Assembly: GCF_014654615.1 (NCBI RefSeq) | Contig: NZ_BNBB01000003.1 | Span: 62,001 to 126,000, forward strand | DNA: 64,000 nucleotides | Direction: 5' to 3' | DNA from: Streptosporangium violaceochromogenes | GTDB lineage: Bacteria; Actinomycetota; Actinomycetes; Streptosporangiales; Streptosporangiaceae | Part shown: piece by piece, positions 15,699-24,406 of the stretch | Position numbering within the stretch: position 1 is the first letter of the stretch | How the letters are laid out: the number at the start of each line of letters is the position of its first letter | Program-made: the position numbers and the translations under genes | Notes under the pieces: model-generated | What the model was told of the DNA's origin: nothing | The model's database searches: none | What the model saw: only the letters and a program-made list of their open reading frames with translations

Positions 15699-16361
15699 TC
15701 AGTCAGGCAGATCGTTGCGTCCCACAAGCCCGTTCTCGTACGCGTGGATCACCACGTGCACGCGGTCGCGCAGGTTCAGTTTCTGCAGGATGGCCCGGAC
15801 GTGCGACTTCACCGTGTTCTCGCCCAGCACCAGTTCCGCGCAGATCTCGCCGTTGGACCTGCCGCGGGCGAGCAGGCCGAAGACCTCGACCTCGCGTGGG
15901 GTGAGGCCGTCCAGGGCCGCCGTCCTGCGCATCGGCACCTGCCGTACGAGATCGAGGATCGTCGCGGCCACCCCCGGGGCCAGCGCCGACGTCCCGGAGG
16001 CGACGTCACACACGGCCTGGGCCAAGTCGGCGGGCCGGACGTCCTTGGTCAGGTAGCCGCTCGCGCCGGCCCGGATGGCGGCCACGACCAGTTCGTCATC
16101 GTCGAACGTCGTCAGCATGAGCACCCGGGTCGCCGGTGCGATCCCGACGATCTCCGCCGTGGCGGCGACCCCGTCCACGCGCGGCATGCGGATGTCCATC
16201 AGTACCACGTCGAGGCGGTGCCGCCGGACGACCTCGATCGCGTCGCCGCCGTTCGCGACGTCGTGGGTGACCTCGATGCGTTCGTCGGCCGACAGCACCG
16301 TACGGAGCGAGGCCCGCAGCAACTCCTGATCGTCGACGATCATGACACGGATCCCGGTCAC
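15699..16361 (-). CDS. NarL/LuxR-family response regulator
   Basis: 220 residues. Receiver domain: VMIVDDQELLRASL, phosphoacceptor in VVLMDIRMPRVDG, Thr in RVLMLTTFDDD, Lys in GYLTKDVRPADL. LuxR HTH: LTPREVEVFGLLARGRSNGE then GENTVKSHVRAILQKLNLRD. The GTG at 16361 overlaps the kinase stop (GTGTGA) and has GGAGGGG in front. All phosphorylation and DNA-binding residues are intact, in contrast to the dead pair at 1-2 kb. It is the output half of the kinase encoded immediately upstream. Confidence 0.93.
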   Translation of the reverse strand: MTGIRVMIVDDQELLRASLRTVLSADERIEVTHDVANGGDAIEVVRRHRLDVVLMDIRMPRVDGVAATAEIVGIAPATRVLMLTTFDDDELVVAAIRAGASGYLTKDVRPADLAQAVCDVASGTSALAPGVAATILDLVRQVPMRRTAALDGLTPREVEVFGLLARGRSNGEICAELVLGENTVKSHVRAILQKLNLRDRVHVVIHAYENGLVGRNDLPD

Positions 16362-17533
16362 ACCCCCTCCTTCGTGGGAAGCCGCACCCGCAGCACCCAC
16401 CCGTCGTCCCCCTCGTCGACCGACAGGGTGCCACCCGCGGTACGCACGCGTTCCTCGATCCCCATCAAGCCGGTCCCCTGGCCGCCGGCGCCGCGAAGCG
16501 CCTTGCCGCCGTCGTCGCGCACCTCCACCACCACCTCGGCCGGGGTCCAGCGCAGGCGAACGGCCACCTCGACCGGTGGTTCGAGGTGGCGCAGCGCGTT
16601 GGTGATGCCCTCCTGCACGCTCCGGACCACCGCGACCTCGGCACTCAGGCTCAGTGGCCGCCGCTCACCCACCTCCGCGAACGTCACCGCGTGGAGCGGG
16701 CTCGCCGCCGAGGCCACGAGGTCGGGGAGGGCGTCGAGCGAGATCGGGACCTTTCCGGGCCGGGAATCGACGCGCGGCGCCGCGGTGACCGCGCCCAAGG
16801 TGGCCAGCATCGCCCGCAGGCCTTGGTGGGCGTCCCGGCCGGCCTCGGCGATGTCGCCGAGCTCGCGGCGGGTCGCCGGATCCGCCGTCGTCACCGCCGC
16901 GGCCTCGATCCGCGCGACCATGACGGTGACCGTGTGGGCGATCACGTCGTGCAGGTCGCGGCGGATGCCGGCCCGTTCGTCCGCGACCGCCGCGGCCAGT
17001 CGTTCGCTCTCGGCTCGCCGGTCGGCCTCGCGCCCGCGACGTACCAGCAGGGCCCCAAGCCACACACCGCCGACCACGAGCATCAGCAGCCCACCCTCCG
17101 CCAGGCGGGTCCACACAGGGGTGTCAGGGGGCAGCCGGGCCCACGCCACCAGCTCGGTGAGGACGATCCCGAGCGCGGCGACGGCCAACGCGACCACCGA
17201 GGACCTGACCGAGACCAGGCCGGTCAGCCGCCACAACGTGAGGGGGAAGCACACCGCCGAGGGCAGCATGTTCGGTGACCAGCCGGGGAAGGGCATCGTC
17301 ACCAGGACGAGCATTGCCAGCGCGCCGATCGCGTACCCCACCCACGGCCGTCGACGGGCCACCACCGCTCCCACATGGAGCAGGGCGGCAGCACCCGCCG
17401 CGGCGAAGATCTGCCACAGATCCGCGCCGAGGTGCCAGACGCCCACCAGGATGATCACCGTCAGGAGAGCCAGGACCACGTGCGCCACCACCGTCGTCGC
17501 CGGCCATGTGCTCCGGCGCGGGGAGGCTGTCAC
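16358..17533 (-). CDS. HisKA_3-class sensor histidine kinase
   Basis: 391 residues. Five or six N-terminal membrane helices without a large extracellular loop (HVVLALLTVIILVGVWHLGA, IFAAAGAAALLHVGAVV, YAIGALAMLVLVTMPF, VVALAVAALGIVLTELVAW, GGLLMLVVGGVWLGALLV). A cytosolic DHp helix follows with the phosphoacceptor His in IRRDLHDVIAHTVTVMVARI, then an ATPase domain with N-box VQEGITNALRHLE and G-box GGQGTGLMGIEERVRTAGG. The layout suggests sensing within or at the membrane. The GTG at 17533 with GAGG eight bases upstream is chosen over the much longer frame, whose first 84 residues look non-coding. Confidence 0.9.
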   Translation of the reverse strand: MTASPRRSTWPATTVVAHVVLALLTVIILVGVWHLGADLWQIFAAAGAAALLHVGAVVARRRPWVGYAIGALAMLVLVTMPFPGWSPNMLPSAVCFPLTLWRLTGLVSVRSSVVALAVAALGIVLTELVAWARLPPDTPVWTRLAEGGLLMLVVGGVWLGALLVRRGREADRRAESERLAAAVADERAGIRRDLHDVIAHTVTVMVARIEAAAVTTADPATRRELGDIAEAGRDAHQGLRAMLATLGAVTAAPRVDSRPGKVPISLDALPDLVASAASPLHAVTFAEVGERRPLSLSAEVAVVRSVQEGITNALRHLEPPVEVAVRLRWTPAEVVVEVRDDGGKALRGAGGQGTGLMGIEERVRTAGGTLSVDEGDDGWVLRVRLPTKEGV

Positions 17534-17773
17534 GGTCGTCGCCTCCCGGTCGGCTCGTGGTGGGGAGCCGTGCCCGGCTCGACGTGCCACAGGATAGCCA
17601 GCAGCGGGCAGGTTCACGGACTTCGAGCCGGGTCCACATCCAGTCGACAGCGAGGGTGCCGCCTGCCGGCATGGGATGTGATGTCCCGAGCGTAGTAACA
17701 CCTCGATCACCGGCAGGGGAATGGTCCCCGGAGCCGCCGGTCCGCGGCGTGGCCCGTGCCGACGCCCGCGACG

Positions 17774-17883
17774 CCGCCACGACATGGCCGCGCCGCCACG
17801 ACGTCACCACAACGCGGTCATGCCGCCACGGCGTCACCGCGACACAGGCCATGCCGCCACGGCGTCACCGCGACGCGGACGTG
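17774..17883. repeat. 30-31 bp tandem repeat, about 3.5 copies
   Basis: Units start CCGCCACGRCGTCACC at 17793, 17823 and 17854, with a partial unit beginning near 17774. Unit lengths are 30, 31 and 30 bp. They lie in the 455-bp gap between the kinase and HAD genes, which holds no other recognisable feature. There are no spacers, so it is not a CRISPR array. Confidence 0.8.
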
Positions 17884-17988
17884 TCGCCGACGTGGACCTT
17901 GTCGTCGTGCTCCGTCGGGAGGCGCTGACGGGAGCCGATGAGGACGGGCGCGCGGGCCGTGGGAGGCGGACCCGGCCGAGGTGGGGCT

Positions 17989-18729
17989 TCAGGGAGCGGA
18001 GGCGCCCACGGGGGATTCGACGGGCTTGCCGGTGAAGAGCACGGACGGCAGGTCCGCGACCGCGCCCAGGATGTGGGTGGCGCCGCCCTTGAGGAGGCGC
18101 TCCTTGCTGTGGACCCCGGTCAGGACGCCGGCGACCACCGACGCTCCCGCACGACGGCCGGAGAGCATGGCGCTCTCGGAGTCTCCGACCACCGCGACCT
18201 GGCCGACGTCGTGGACGCCGAGCCGGAGAACGGCGGTCAGCACCATGTCGGGCATCGGGCGGCCACGACCGGCCTCCTCGGGACAGAGAGCCAGGTCGAT
18301 CCGGTCGCTCCAGCTCAGGGAGGACAGCACGCGGGTGAGGAGGGCCCGGCTGAACCCCGTGGTCAGGCAGATCTTGACGTCGTCGGCGCGGAGCCGGTCG
18401 AACGCCTCGACGGTGCCGGGGAGCGGGACGAGGCCGGAGCGCCCGATGGCGCCCTCGTACGAGCGCTCGAAGGTGAGGTTGGCCGCCTGGGCCTGTGCCT
18501 CGTTGTCGGGGAAGATGCCGCGGAAGACCTCGACGGTGGGGCAGCCCCGAGACCGGTGCACGTGCACCATGGCGCGTGCGTACGCACCGGTCCCGGGCAC
18601 GATGCCCTGCGTGGCGATCGCTTCGGCGAACGCCCGCTCGACCATGGCGATATCACCGATTGTGGTGCCCGCCAGATCCAGACAGACAAGCTTGATGGGT
18701 GTTGCTCTCTCACCCTGGTCAAGGATCAT
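17989..18729 (-). CDS. HAD-family hydrolase (phosphonatase-like)
   Basis: A 246-residue haloacid-dehalogenase protein. Motif I is VCLDLAGTT (nucleophile Asp18, with Ala in place of the second Asp as in phosphonoacetaldehyde hydrolase). Motif II is CLTTGFSRALL. The basic motif III lies in GRGRPMPDMVL and motif IV is VAVVGDSESAMLSGRRAG. The cap domain is a helical C1 type between residues 25 and 100. In phosphonatase a cap Lys forms a Schiff base; I cannot place it here, so the substrate is open. The ATG at 18729 has no clear ribosome site, so the exact start is uncertain. Confidence 0.85.
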   Translation of the reverse strand: MILDQGERATPIKLVCLDLAGTTIGDIAMVERAFAEAIATQGIVPGTGAYARAMVHVHRSRGCPTVEVFRGIFPDNEAQAQAANLTFERSYEGAIGRSGLVPLPGTVEAFDRLRADDVKICLTTGFSRALLTRVLSSLSWSDRIDLALCPEEAGRGRPMPDMVLTAVLRLGVHDVGQVAVVGDSESAMLSGRRAGASVVAGVLTGVHSKERLLKGGATHILGAVADLPSVLFTGKPVESPVGASAP

Positions 18730-18758
18730 GAAAGCACCCGAATCGGTAGCCGCGTTCT

Positions 18759-18878
18759 TCAGTTTTCGCTGCCGGTCGCCTCAGTCCACAGATCGAGCTC
18801 GGCGCGGTCTGCCTGCACCTTGCGCCAGATCAGAAGACCCCCAAGAGCGACAAGCGCCAGAACGAGCAGCTTCTTCAC
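18759..18878 (-). CDS. DLW-39 family small membrane protein
   Basis: A 39-residue peptide starting at a GTG: one hydrophobic helix (LLVLALVALGGLLIW), a basic-acidic linker (RKVQADRAE) and the family hallmark DLWTEAT. The DLW-39 family is named for this motif and length and is common near gyrA and tRNA genes in actinobacteria. The function is unknown. The longer frame upstream is not membrane-like and is rejected. Confidence 0.88.
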   Translation of the reverse strand: MKKLLVLALVALGGLLIWRKVQADRAELDLWTEATGSEN

Positions 18879-19393
18879 GGTGTGACCCCACTTCTTGACG
18901 GTCTCACCTGCCGGGGTGAGACGACGCCCGGTTCCAACGTTTCCCTGCAGCCTAGCAAGGGATCGGGCCATGATCCGGTCCGGGCGACAGGCCGACACGA
19001 CCAACCCCCACCAACCGGGTGATTTTAGTCATAGCGCTGTACGGCCCGCGACCAAAAAGCCCGCGACCTCCAGCGAGTCCGACCTCGACGGTCGTCCCTG
19101 TTTTCACGATAACCCCATGGTGGGTGCGCGTGTCCGTGACGGAAGCCCGGATCGTGCCCCGATGCCTGCCCCTTACATACCGGAAACCGCAGTGACCAGC
19201 CGGTATACCCACTCCGTCGCGATTACGCGGACGGCCGAAAGCGACAAATAGAATAAAAGAGACAAATGCCATCTCCCTCCGCCCGCGCGCGCCCGTCGCC
19301 ACGGTACTCCGGGCGGTCTCCGCGACCGCCGAGGCCCGCCCGTCCTCACCCGGAGACCGTTGTCACCCGGAAGACCGGAGACCCGGAGGGCGG

Positions 19394-19672
19394 TCAGGCG
19401 ACGAGGTCGGCGTACTCGGGGTGCCGCCCGATCCACTCCTTCACGAACGGGCAGCGCGGCACGACCTTCGCCCCCTCCGCGCGGGCCGCGTCCAGCGCCG
19501 CGCGGACGAGCGCCCCACCCACCCCCCTGCCCCCGAACTCCGCGTCGACCTCGGTGTGGGTGTAGACGACGGTGCCTCCACGCCGGACGAAATCCAGCCG
19601 CCCGGCGTGCTTGCCCTCCACCTCCGCCCCGTAGGAGTCACCGGCGGGAGAGAGCCTGACGTCGACGTGCAC
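19394..19672 (-). CDS. Small GNAT-family N-acetyltransferase (YjdJ type)
   Basis: 92 residues. This is the minimal GNAT fold: DFVRRGGTVVYTHTEV strands, the acetyl-CoA loop EFGGRGVGGALVRAALDAAR (RGxGxA-like), and a C-terminal VVPRCPFVKEWIGRHPEY segment that is characteristic of the YjdJ/GTT1-like small acetyltransferases. The GTG at 19672 is chosen because AAGGAGGA lies six bases upstream; the longer frame begins without one. It stands alone, with no clear operon partner. Confidence 0.88.
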   Translation of the reverse strand: MHVDVRLSPAGDSYGAEVEGKHAGRLDFVRRGGTVVYTHTEVDAEFGGRGVGGALVRAALDAARAEGAKVVPRCPFVKEWIGRHPEYADLVA

Positions 19673-20128
19673 AGAAGATCCTCCTTCGTCGAGCCGCCGG
19701 ACGGCGATGCCCGGCCGGCCCATCGGTCAGCCGACCGCCCACCCCGTTCATTCCCTCACCGCCCGGCACGCAGGACGGTGAGGGACGGACGCCGCCGCCG
19801 GGACGGCCGATCCCGGACACATCACCCCGAGGGACTCACGGAATTCCGGCGGATCGGTAGGCTGAGGACGATCACGGCGATGTCGCCGCCTGATCGGCGC
19901 CCTCGCGAAGACGACGGACAGTGCGGGGGTGCGATGAACGACGTCGGCATCCAGCAGTTCGCTTCGACCCCGGAGGTGCCCGGCCGCCGTGCGACGTCGC
20001 AGCTTCCGCCCGCGCGCCGTTCCCCTCCGGGCCGTTCCGCGCGCCTTCGCCGGCCCGGTACGACCGCCCGTCCCCGCCCCACACGGCCGCGCGCCGTCCT
20101 CTTCCCGCCCGTCCGCGGAGGTGACCCC
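19673..20128. other. Intergenic between divergent GNAT and STAS genes
   Basis: The plus strand has an ATG at 19934 in frame with the STAS gene, giving a 65-residue Arg/Pro-rich extension that does not look like a folded domain. I treat it as leader sequence. Promoters for both flanking genes must lie here; none is obvious. Confidence 0.4.
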
Positions 20129-20503
20129 GTGACCACCGCCGTCCACGTCAGCGTCGTCCCCGACGACACCCTGGAGCGGATATGCCTCGTGGCCCTGAAC
20201 GGCGAGCTCGACCACACCAACGCCGAGCGGTTCCGCCGGGACCTCCAGGAGGCCGTCGGCTCGCAGCCGTCCGACATCGTCATCGACCTGACCGGCCTCA
20301 CCTTCTGCGACTCCACCGGCGTCCAGGTCTTCCTGGCGATCCGCAGGCTCGTCCACGACCGAGGGTGCGCGCTCTCCCTGGCCAACCCCCAGCCCCGCCT
20401 GAGCAGGCTCTTCCACCTGACCGGGCTCGGTCCCGCCTTCGGCCTCCGGCCCACCGTCGCCGAGGCGGTCGAGGCCGTGCGGTCGGGCCGGCCGAGGGCG
20501 TAG
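20129..20503 (+). CDS. STAS-domain anti-sigma factor antagonist
   Basis: A 124-residue single STAS domain: first strand ERICLVALNGELDHTNAERF, then DIVIDLTGLTFCDSTGVQVF with the phosphorylatable Ser in DST, then CALSLANPQPRLSRLFHLTG. Such proteins bind RsbW-like kinases when unphosphorylated and free a sigma factor. The GTG at 20129 follows a strong GGAGGTGA site. A HATPase (RsbW-like) gene begins 218 bp downstream on the same strand and is a plausible partner. Confidence 0.9.
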   Translation: MTTAVHVSVVPDDTLERICLVALNGELDHTNAERFRRDLQEAVGSQPSDIVIDLTGLTFCDSTGVQVFLAIRRLVHDRGCALSLANPQPRLSRLFHLTGLGPAFGLRPTVAEAVEAVRSGRPRA

Positions 20504-20619
20504 CGCGTGGGGCGGAAGCCGTACGGCCCGCCGCCCGCACGGCTGTGGGAAGGTGACCGGGAAGACGGCCGGGCGAGTGTCCGGCATCATGGAACCCGTC
20601 GGCGACGCCCTTCGTCCCC

Positions 20620-20665
20620 GGAGCGTCTCCGGACGCTCCCCGGGCTCTCCTGGAGCGTCTCCGGA
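20620..20665 (+). repeat. Direct repeat GGAGCGTCTCCGGA, twice
   Basis: Exact 14-bp copies begin at 20620 and 20652, 32 bp apart (three helical turns). The first copy extends into a perfect hairpin, GGAGCGTC-TCCG-GACGCTCC. They lie 57-102 bp upstream of the HATPase gene and may be regulator sites or a terminator for the STAS gene. Confidence 0.6.
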
Positions 20666-20721
20666 GCGGGCCGGCCCACCTTCGCCGGTGACCGCCGGCG
20701 AGGTGACCTCAAGGGGGTGGC

Positions 20722-21120
20722 GTGACCGGTGACGGCGGCCGGCACTGGCCGATCGACGACGATCTCAGTGCCCTGCGGGAACGCCTCCTGCGGCACGCGA
20801 GCGCGGCCGGCATGCGCGGCACGCGCCTGGACGACCTGCTGATCGCCGTCAACGAGGCCGTCATCAACGTCCTGGAGCACGGTGGCGGCGAGGGCACGCT
20901 GAGTTTCTGGCACAGCGACGCCTTCATCACCGTGGACGTCTGCGACACCGCGGGCCGCCTGACCCCCCGGTACATCTCCCCGGAGCGCCCCGAGGACGCC
21001 GTCCGGGGGTTCGGCCTCTGGCTGATGAACCGGCTGTGCGACGAGTTCACCATCGACCGGACCGCGAGCGGGTCGCGGGTCCGCCTGCGGATGAGCCTGG
21101 GGCCGGCCCCGGCCCGGTGA
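20722..21120 (+). CDS. RsbW-like ATP-binding anti-sigma/serine kinase
   Basis: 132 residues forming one GHKL ATPase domain. The N-box is DLLIAVNEAVINVLEHGGGE, a D-box-like DVCDTAGRLTP follows, and the G-box is RGFGLWLMNRLCDEF. Proteins of this type phosphorylate a STAS antagonist or hold a sigma factor. The STAS gene upstream on the same strand supports a partner-switch module, although no sigma gene is adjacent. The start is a GTG with GGGGGTGGC just in front. Confidence 0.85.
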   Translation: MTGDGGRHWPIDDDLSALRERLLRHASAAGMRGTRLDDLLIAVNEAVINVLEHGGGEGTLSFWHSDAFITVDVCDTAGRLTPRYISPERPEDAVRGFGLWLMNRLCDEFTIDRTASGSRVRLRMSLGPAPAR

Positions 21121-21316
21121 CACGCGGCCGGGCCGCCCCCACGGCACGTACGGGCGGCCGGGCGCGGGGAACGGCCCCGCCCAAAGGCGGGAAGGCGGGC
21201 CACGACGGGGAAGGCGCGGACGTACGAAGCCTTTGCCTCCTCCAGGGATCAGGCAGGGATCAAGCCGCGTGCTCGTGGGGGATCACCAGCGTATGGTCAG
21301 CGCGCGGGGGGATCGG

Positions 21317-22393
21317 ATGGGCCGTCACAGAGTGGTCGGTGTCGTTGTCATGGCCTCGGTGACGGGGGGCGCCCTGGTCGGGTGCATGCCGTGGCAGAGC
21401 GAGACGCAGGGCAAGGATCCGGCCTCGGTCGCCGCGGCGGCCAAGGCGTCCGCCGCCGCGGTGGAGGCGAAGAAGGCGGCCCTGCTCAAGTCCAAGGCGG
21501 CGACCGCCGCGCAGGCCCACGCCAACGAGCTGGGGCAGATCCCGGTTCTGATGTACCACCGGGTGGTGGAGAAGCCCTCGACGCAGGACGACCGTACCCC
21601 CAAACAGTTCCGCACCGAGCTGGAACGGCTGGCCAAGGAGGGGTACGTCCCGGTGACGGCCGCCGAGTACGTCACCGGGCGCATGGACATCCCGGCGGGC
21701 AAGCACCCGGTGGTGCTCACCTTCGACGACTCGTCGCCGTCGCAGTTCGAGCTCGACGGCATGGGCGCCCCCAAGGCGGCCACCGCCGTCGCCATCCTGC
21801 AGGACGTCGCCAAACAGCACCCGGGGTTCCGGCCGGTGGCCACGTTCTACGTGACACGCGACATGTTCGGGAAGGCGACCCCCGAGGAGGGGGCGCAGAT
21901 GCTGATGTGGCTCCGCGACAAGGGATTCGACATCGGCAACCACACCCGCGACCACAAGAGCCTGCGCGGCAAGCCTCAGAACCAGGTGGCCTCCGAGGTC
22001 GCGGCCGGCCACAAGCTCATCACCGACCTGATCGAGACGGGGCCGGTGACGCTGGCGCTGCCGTACGGCAACCAGCCCAACCGGAAGGAGTGGGGACTCA
22101 AGGGCTCCGCGGGGAACGTCTCCTACGACTACGGCGGGGTTTTCCTCGCGGGGTACACCCCCGCCGAGTCGCCGTTCAACAAGAAGTTCGACCCGGTCGG
22201 CATCCCGCGGATCCGCTCGATGGACAAGACCGGTGACTGCGCGAAGTTCTGCTCCGTCGCCTGGCTCGACTGGCTGCAGGCCCACGCCGACGAGCGCTAC
22301 ACCTCCGACGGCGACGTCAACACGGTGGCCTATCCGAAGTTCAAGACCCCCTTCATGATGAAGCGGTTCACCGACCGCGCCCTGCCGTACTGA
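21317..22393 (+). CDS. Polysaccharide deacetylase family lipoprotein
   Basis: 358 residues. Lipoprotein signal (MGRHRVVGVVVMASVTGGA, lipobox LVGC) followed by an Ala/Lys-rich helical spacer (about residues 30-70), then a NodB-type domain: IPVLMYHRVVEKPS, the catalytic Asp-Asp motif VVLTFDDSSPS, and the zinc pair in GNHTRDHKSL. NodB enzymes remove acetyl groups from chitin-like or peptidoglycan glycans at the cell surface. The ATG at 21317 is preceded by a GGGGGGAT site and starts directly at the signal sequence. DDSS replaces the usual DDG, but both acidic residues are kept. Confidence 0.88.
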   Translation: MGRHRVVGVVVMASVTGGALVGCMPWQSETQGKDPASVAAAAKASAAAVEAKKAALLKSKAATAAQAHANELGQIPVLMYHRVVEKPSTQDDRTPKQFRTELERLAKEGYVPVTAAEYVTGRMDIPAGKHPVVLTFDDSSPSQFELDGMGAPKAATAVAILQDVAKQHPGFRPVATFYVTRDMFGKATPEEGAQMLMWLRDKGFDIGNHTRDHKSLRGKPQNQVASEVAAGHKLITDLIETGPVTLALPYGNQPNRKEWGLKGSAGNVSYDYGGVFLAGYTPAESPFNKKFDPVGIPRIRSMDKTGDCAKFCSVAWLDWLQAHADERYTSDGDVNTVAYPKFKTPFMMKRFTDRALPY

Positions 22394-22486
22394 CCGGACA
22401 GCCCCGGACCGTTCCGGCCTGCCCCGGGCTGACCCGGGCCGATCCGTCTTGCGCCGGCCTGGGCCTCCCGCGCCGGCCGCACCGCC

Positions 22487-22966
22487 TCATCGGGGTGGCC
22501 GGCGCCCCTGCCGGGCCTGGAAGAGCGCGAGGGTCTCGGCGAGCTGTGAGTGCGCCGGGTCCGGAGGCGCGTCCGGCGCGAACCAGCCCAGTTCGTCGAA
22601 CTTACGGGGCTCTCCGATCGCGACCTCGGAGGGGTCCACCTCGACGGCGAAGATCACCGCGACCCAGTGGGAGACGGGGTCCGCGCGCAGGACGTTGCGG
22701 ACGCCGATCGTCTCGACGTCCCGCACGCCGGCCGTGTACTCCTCGCGTACCTCGCGGGCGACCGCCGCCTCGAACGACTCGCCGTACTCCAGCGCCCCGG
22801 CTCCGCAGTCCCAGCTTCCCGGCTCGTCCCTGGCGCCGGCACCCCGCCGCGCCAGCAGCACCCGGCCGTGCCCGTCATGACAGACGAACACGCACGAGAC
22901 GGAGGGTTTCCTCGCGCTCCGGCCCGGAGGGGAGAGCGGGCCGGCAGTGGACGGATCGGCGTTCAT
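22487..22966 (-). CDS. NUDIX hydrolase
   Basis: 159 residues with a full NUDIX box, GALEYGESFEAAVAREVREE then YTAG, preceded by the usual strand VSCVFVCHDGHGRVLLARRG. The Mg-binding Glu pair is intact. The C-terminus FDELGWFAPDAPPDPAHSQL is typical of ADP-ribose or dNTP pyrophosphatase relatives, but substrate cannot be assigned. The ATG at 22966 has AAGGA six bases upstream. It converges on the deacetylase gene. Confidence 0.88.
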   Translation of the reverse strand: MNADPSTAGPLSPPGRSARKPSVSCVFVCHDGHGRVLLARRGAGARDEPGSWDCGAGALEYGESFEAAVAREVREEYTAGVRDVETIGVRNVLRADPVSHWVAVIFAVEVDPSEVAIGEPRKFDELGWFAPDAPPDPAHSQLAETLALFQARQGRRPPR

Positions 22967-23036
22967 GGGCATCCTTCGTGGTGGTGACGTCTCACGGCGC
23001 CTCGCCGGCACCGCCTTCTTCAGGAAACCGCCTTCT

Positions 23037-24143
23037 TCAGGAGGAGGCCGCGTCGGCGATCACCTGGTCGACCTCCGCGCGGCGCCGGGTCTCCTCGGCG
23101 GCGAACCGCTCGACGTCGAGCCGGTCGGCGAGCTCCTCGTCCTGCCTCATGAGGGCTTCGAGGTCGCCCTTGGACATCTCCAGCACCCCCATGTCGTCGT
23201 ACGCCTGCCGGATGCGGTCGCTCCACAGGCCGATGTCCTTGACACACGGGACGATGCGGCTGAACAGCAGGCTCTGGAACGTCCTGACGAACGGCGAGCC
23301 GGCGAGCATCTCCTCGACCTCCGGGCGGGGGATCCCGAAGTTCTCCCAGATCTCGCCCCCGCGCAGGCGGTCGCGCATGAGGTAGCAGCCCTCGATGACG
23401 AAGTCCTCGCGCTCGCGCCGCTCGGCGTCCGACAGCTGGGCGTAGTAGTCGCGCAGGGTCAGCCTGCCGAAGGCGACGTGCCGCGCCTCGTCCTGCATGA
23501 CGTAGGTGAGGATCTGCTTGGGCAGCGGCCGGGTGGTGATGTCGCGGATGACGCCGAAGGCCGCCAGTGCCAGGCCCTCGATGAGGACCTGCATGCCGAG
23601 GTAGGGCATGTCCCAGCGCGGGTCGCCGAGCGTCTCGCCGAGGAGGTCCTGCAGCTTGGGATTGATGGGGTAGACCATCCCGATCTTCTCGTGCAGGAAG
23701 CGGGAGAAGATCTCGACGTGGCGGGCCTCGTCCATGGTCTGGGTCGCCGAGTACAGCTTGGCGTCGAGGTCGGGCACGATCTCGACGATCTTGGCGCCGG
23801 TGATCATCGCGCCCTGCTCACCGTGCACGAACTGGGAGAGCTGCCAGGACGCCGCGTGCCGCCGCGCCTCCCTACGCTCGCGTTCGCCCATCTTGTCCCA
23901 GTACTTGGTGCCGTAGACGGCCATCGACTGGTCGGGGACACCGAGCGCGTCGTACGGATCGACCTCCAGGTCCCAGTCGATGCGCTTGACCGAGTCCCAC
24001 TGCTTGTCCTTGCCCTTCTGGTAGAGAGCGAGCAGCTTGTCCCTGCCGTCGTCGTACTCCCAGGTGAAGCGGGCATCGCCGACCATCGGCACGTCCCAGG
24101 TGGCGTCGCCGGCGGGAGCGGTGTAGAGCCGGTGAGTCGACAC
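23037..24143 (-). CDS. Ferritin-like di-iron protein (R2/AurF-type oxygenase family)
   Basis: 368 residues, mostly helical. Two di-iron half sites are visible: Glu in FVHGEQGA with ExxH in TMDEARHVEIF, and Glu in VLIEGLALAAFG with ExxH in MQDEARHVAFG. This is the metal pattern of ribonucleotide reductase R2, AurF and related oxygenases, but length and flanking sequence fit neither true R2 nor AurF. It probably activates oxygen on an unknown substrate. The start is the GTG at 24143 with GGAG upstream. A perfect 14-bp palindrome at 24193-24206, 50 bp upstream, suggests control by a TetR-like repressor. Confidence 0.85.
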   Translation of the reverse strand: MSTHRLYTAPAGDATWDVPMVGDARFTWEYDDGRDKLLALYQKGKDKQWDSVKRIDWDLEVDPYDALGVPDQSMAVYGTKYWDKMGERERREARRHAASWQLSQFVHGEQGAMITGAKIVEIVPDLDAKLYSATQTMDEARHVEIFSRFLHEKIGMVYPINPKLQDLLGETLGDPRWDMPYLGMQVLIEGLALAAFGVIRDITTRPLPKQILTYVMQDEARHVAFGRLTLRDYYAQLSDAERREREDFVIEGCYLMRDRLRGGEIWENFGIPRPEVEEMLAGSPFVRTFQSLLFSRIVPCVKDIGLWSDRIRQAYDDMGVLEMSKGDLEALMRQDEELADRLDVERFAAEETRRRAEVDQVIADAASS

Positions 24144-24192
24144 GGGTGACTCCTTTTTCAGGGCATGCGAACGGAGGCGTACGCGAACGTAC

Positions 24193-24206
24193 ACCGTACG
24201 TACGGT
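24193..24206. promoter_or_regulatory. Palindromic operator ACCGTACGTACGGT
   Basis: A perfect 14-bp palindrome 50 bp upstream of the di-iron protein GTG, with the extra half site GTACACC beside it. Size and position fit a dimeric TetR-type repressor site; no tetR gene is in the window next to it. Confidence 0.55.
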
Positions 24207-24406
24207 TTCACGCGCTCCCAGGGGTGTCAACGGCGGGTGCGAGGCCCAAAGGGCACGGTGAGACGGCTCGGACCCGGCGGAGGGCGCGCGCGGCAACCGC
24301 GGCGGTGAGCCTGATGGAGAGCCCGGTGGAGAGCCTGACGAAGGAGACCCCGGCCCCGGCGAAAAGGCCGGTCGAGGGGTCCCGGCACGCACGCGGGCGG
24401 CCCGGC

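Noticed and set aside
17774..17883. Possible CRISPR array
   Set aside because: The repeats are directly tandem with no unique spacers, and no cas genes are nearby.
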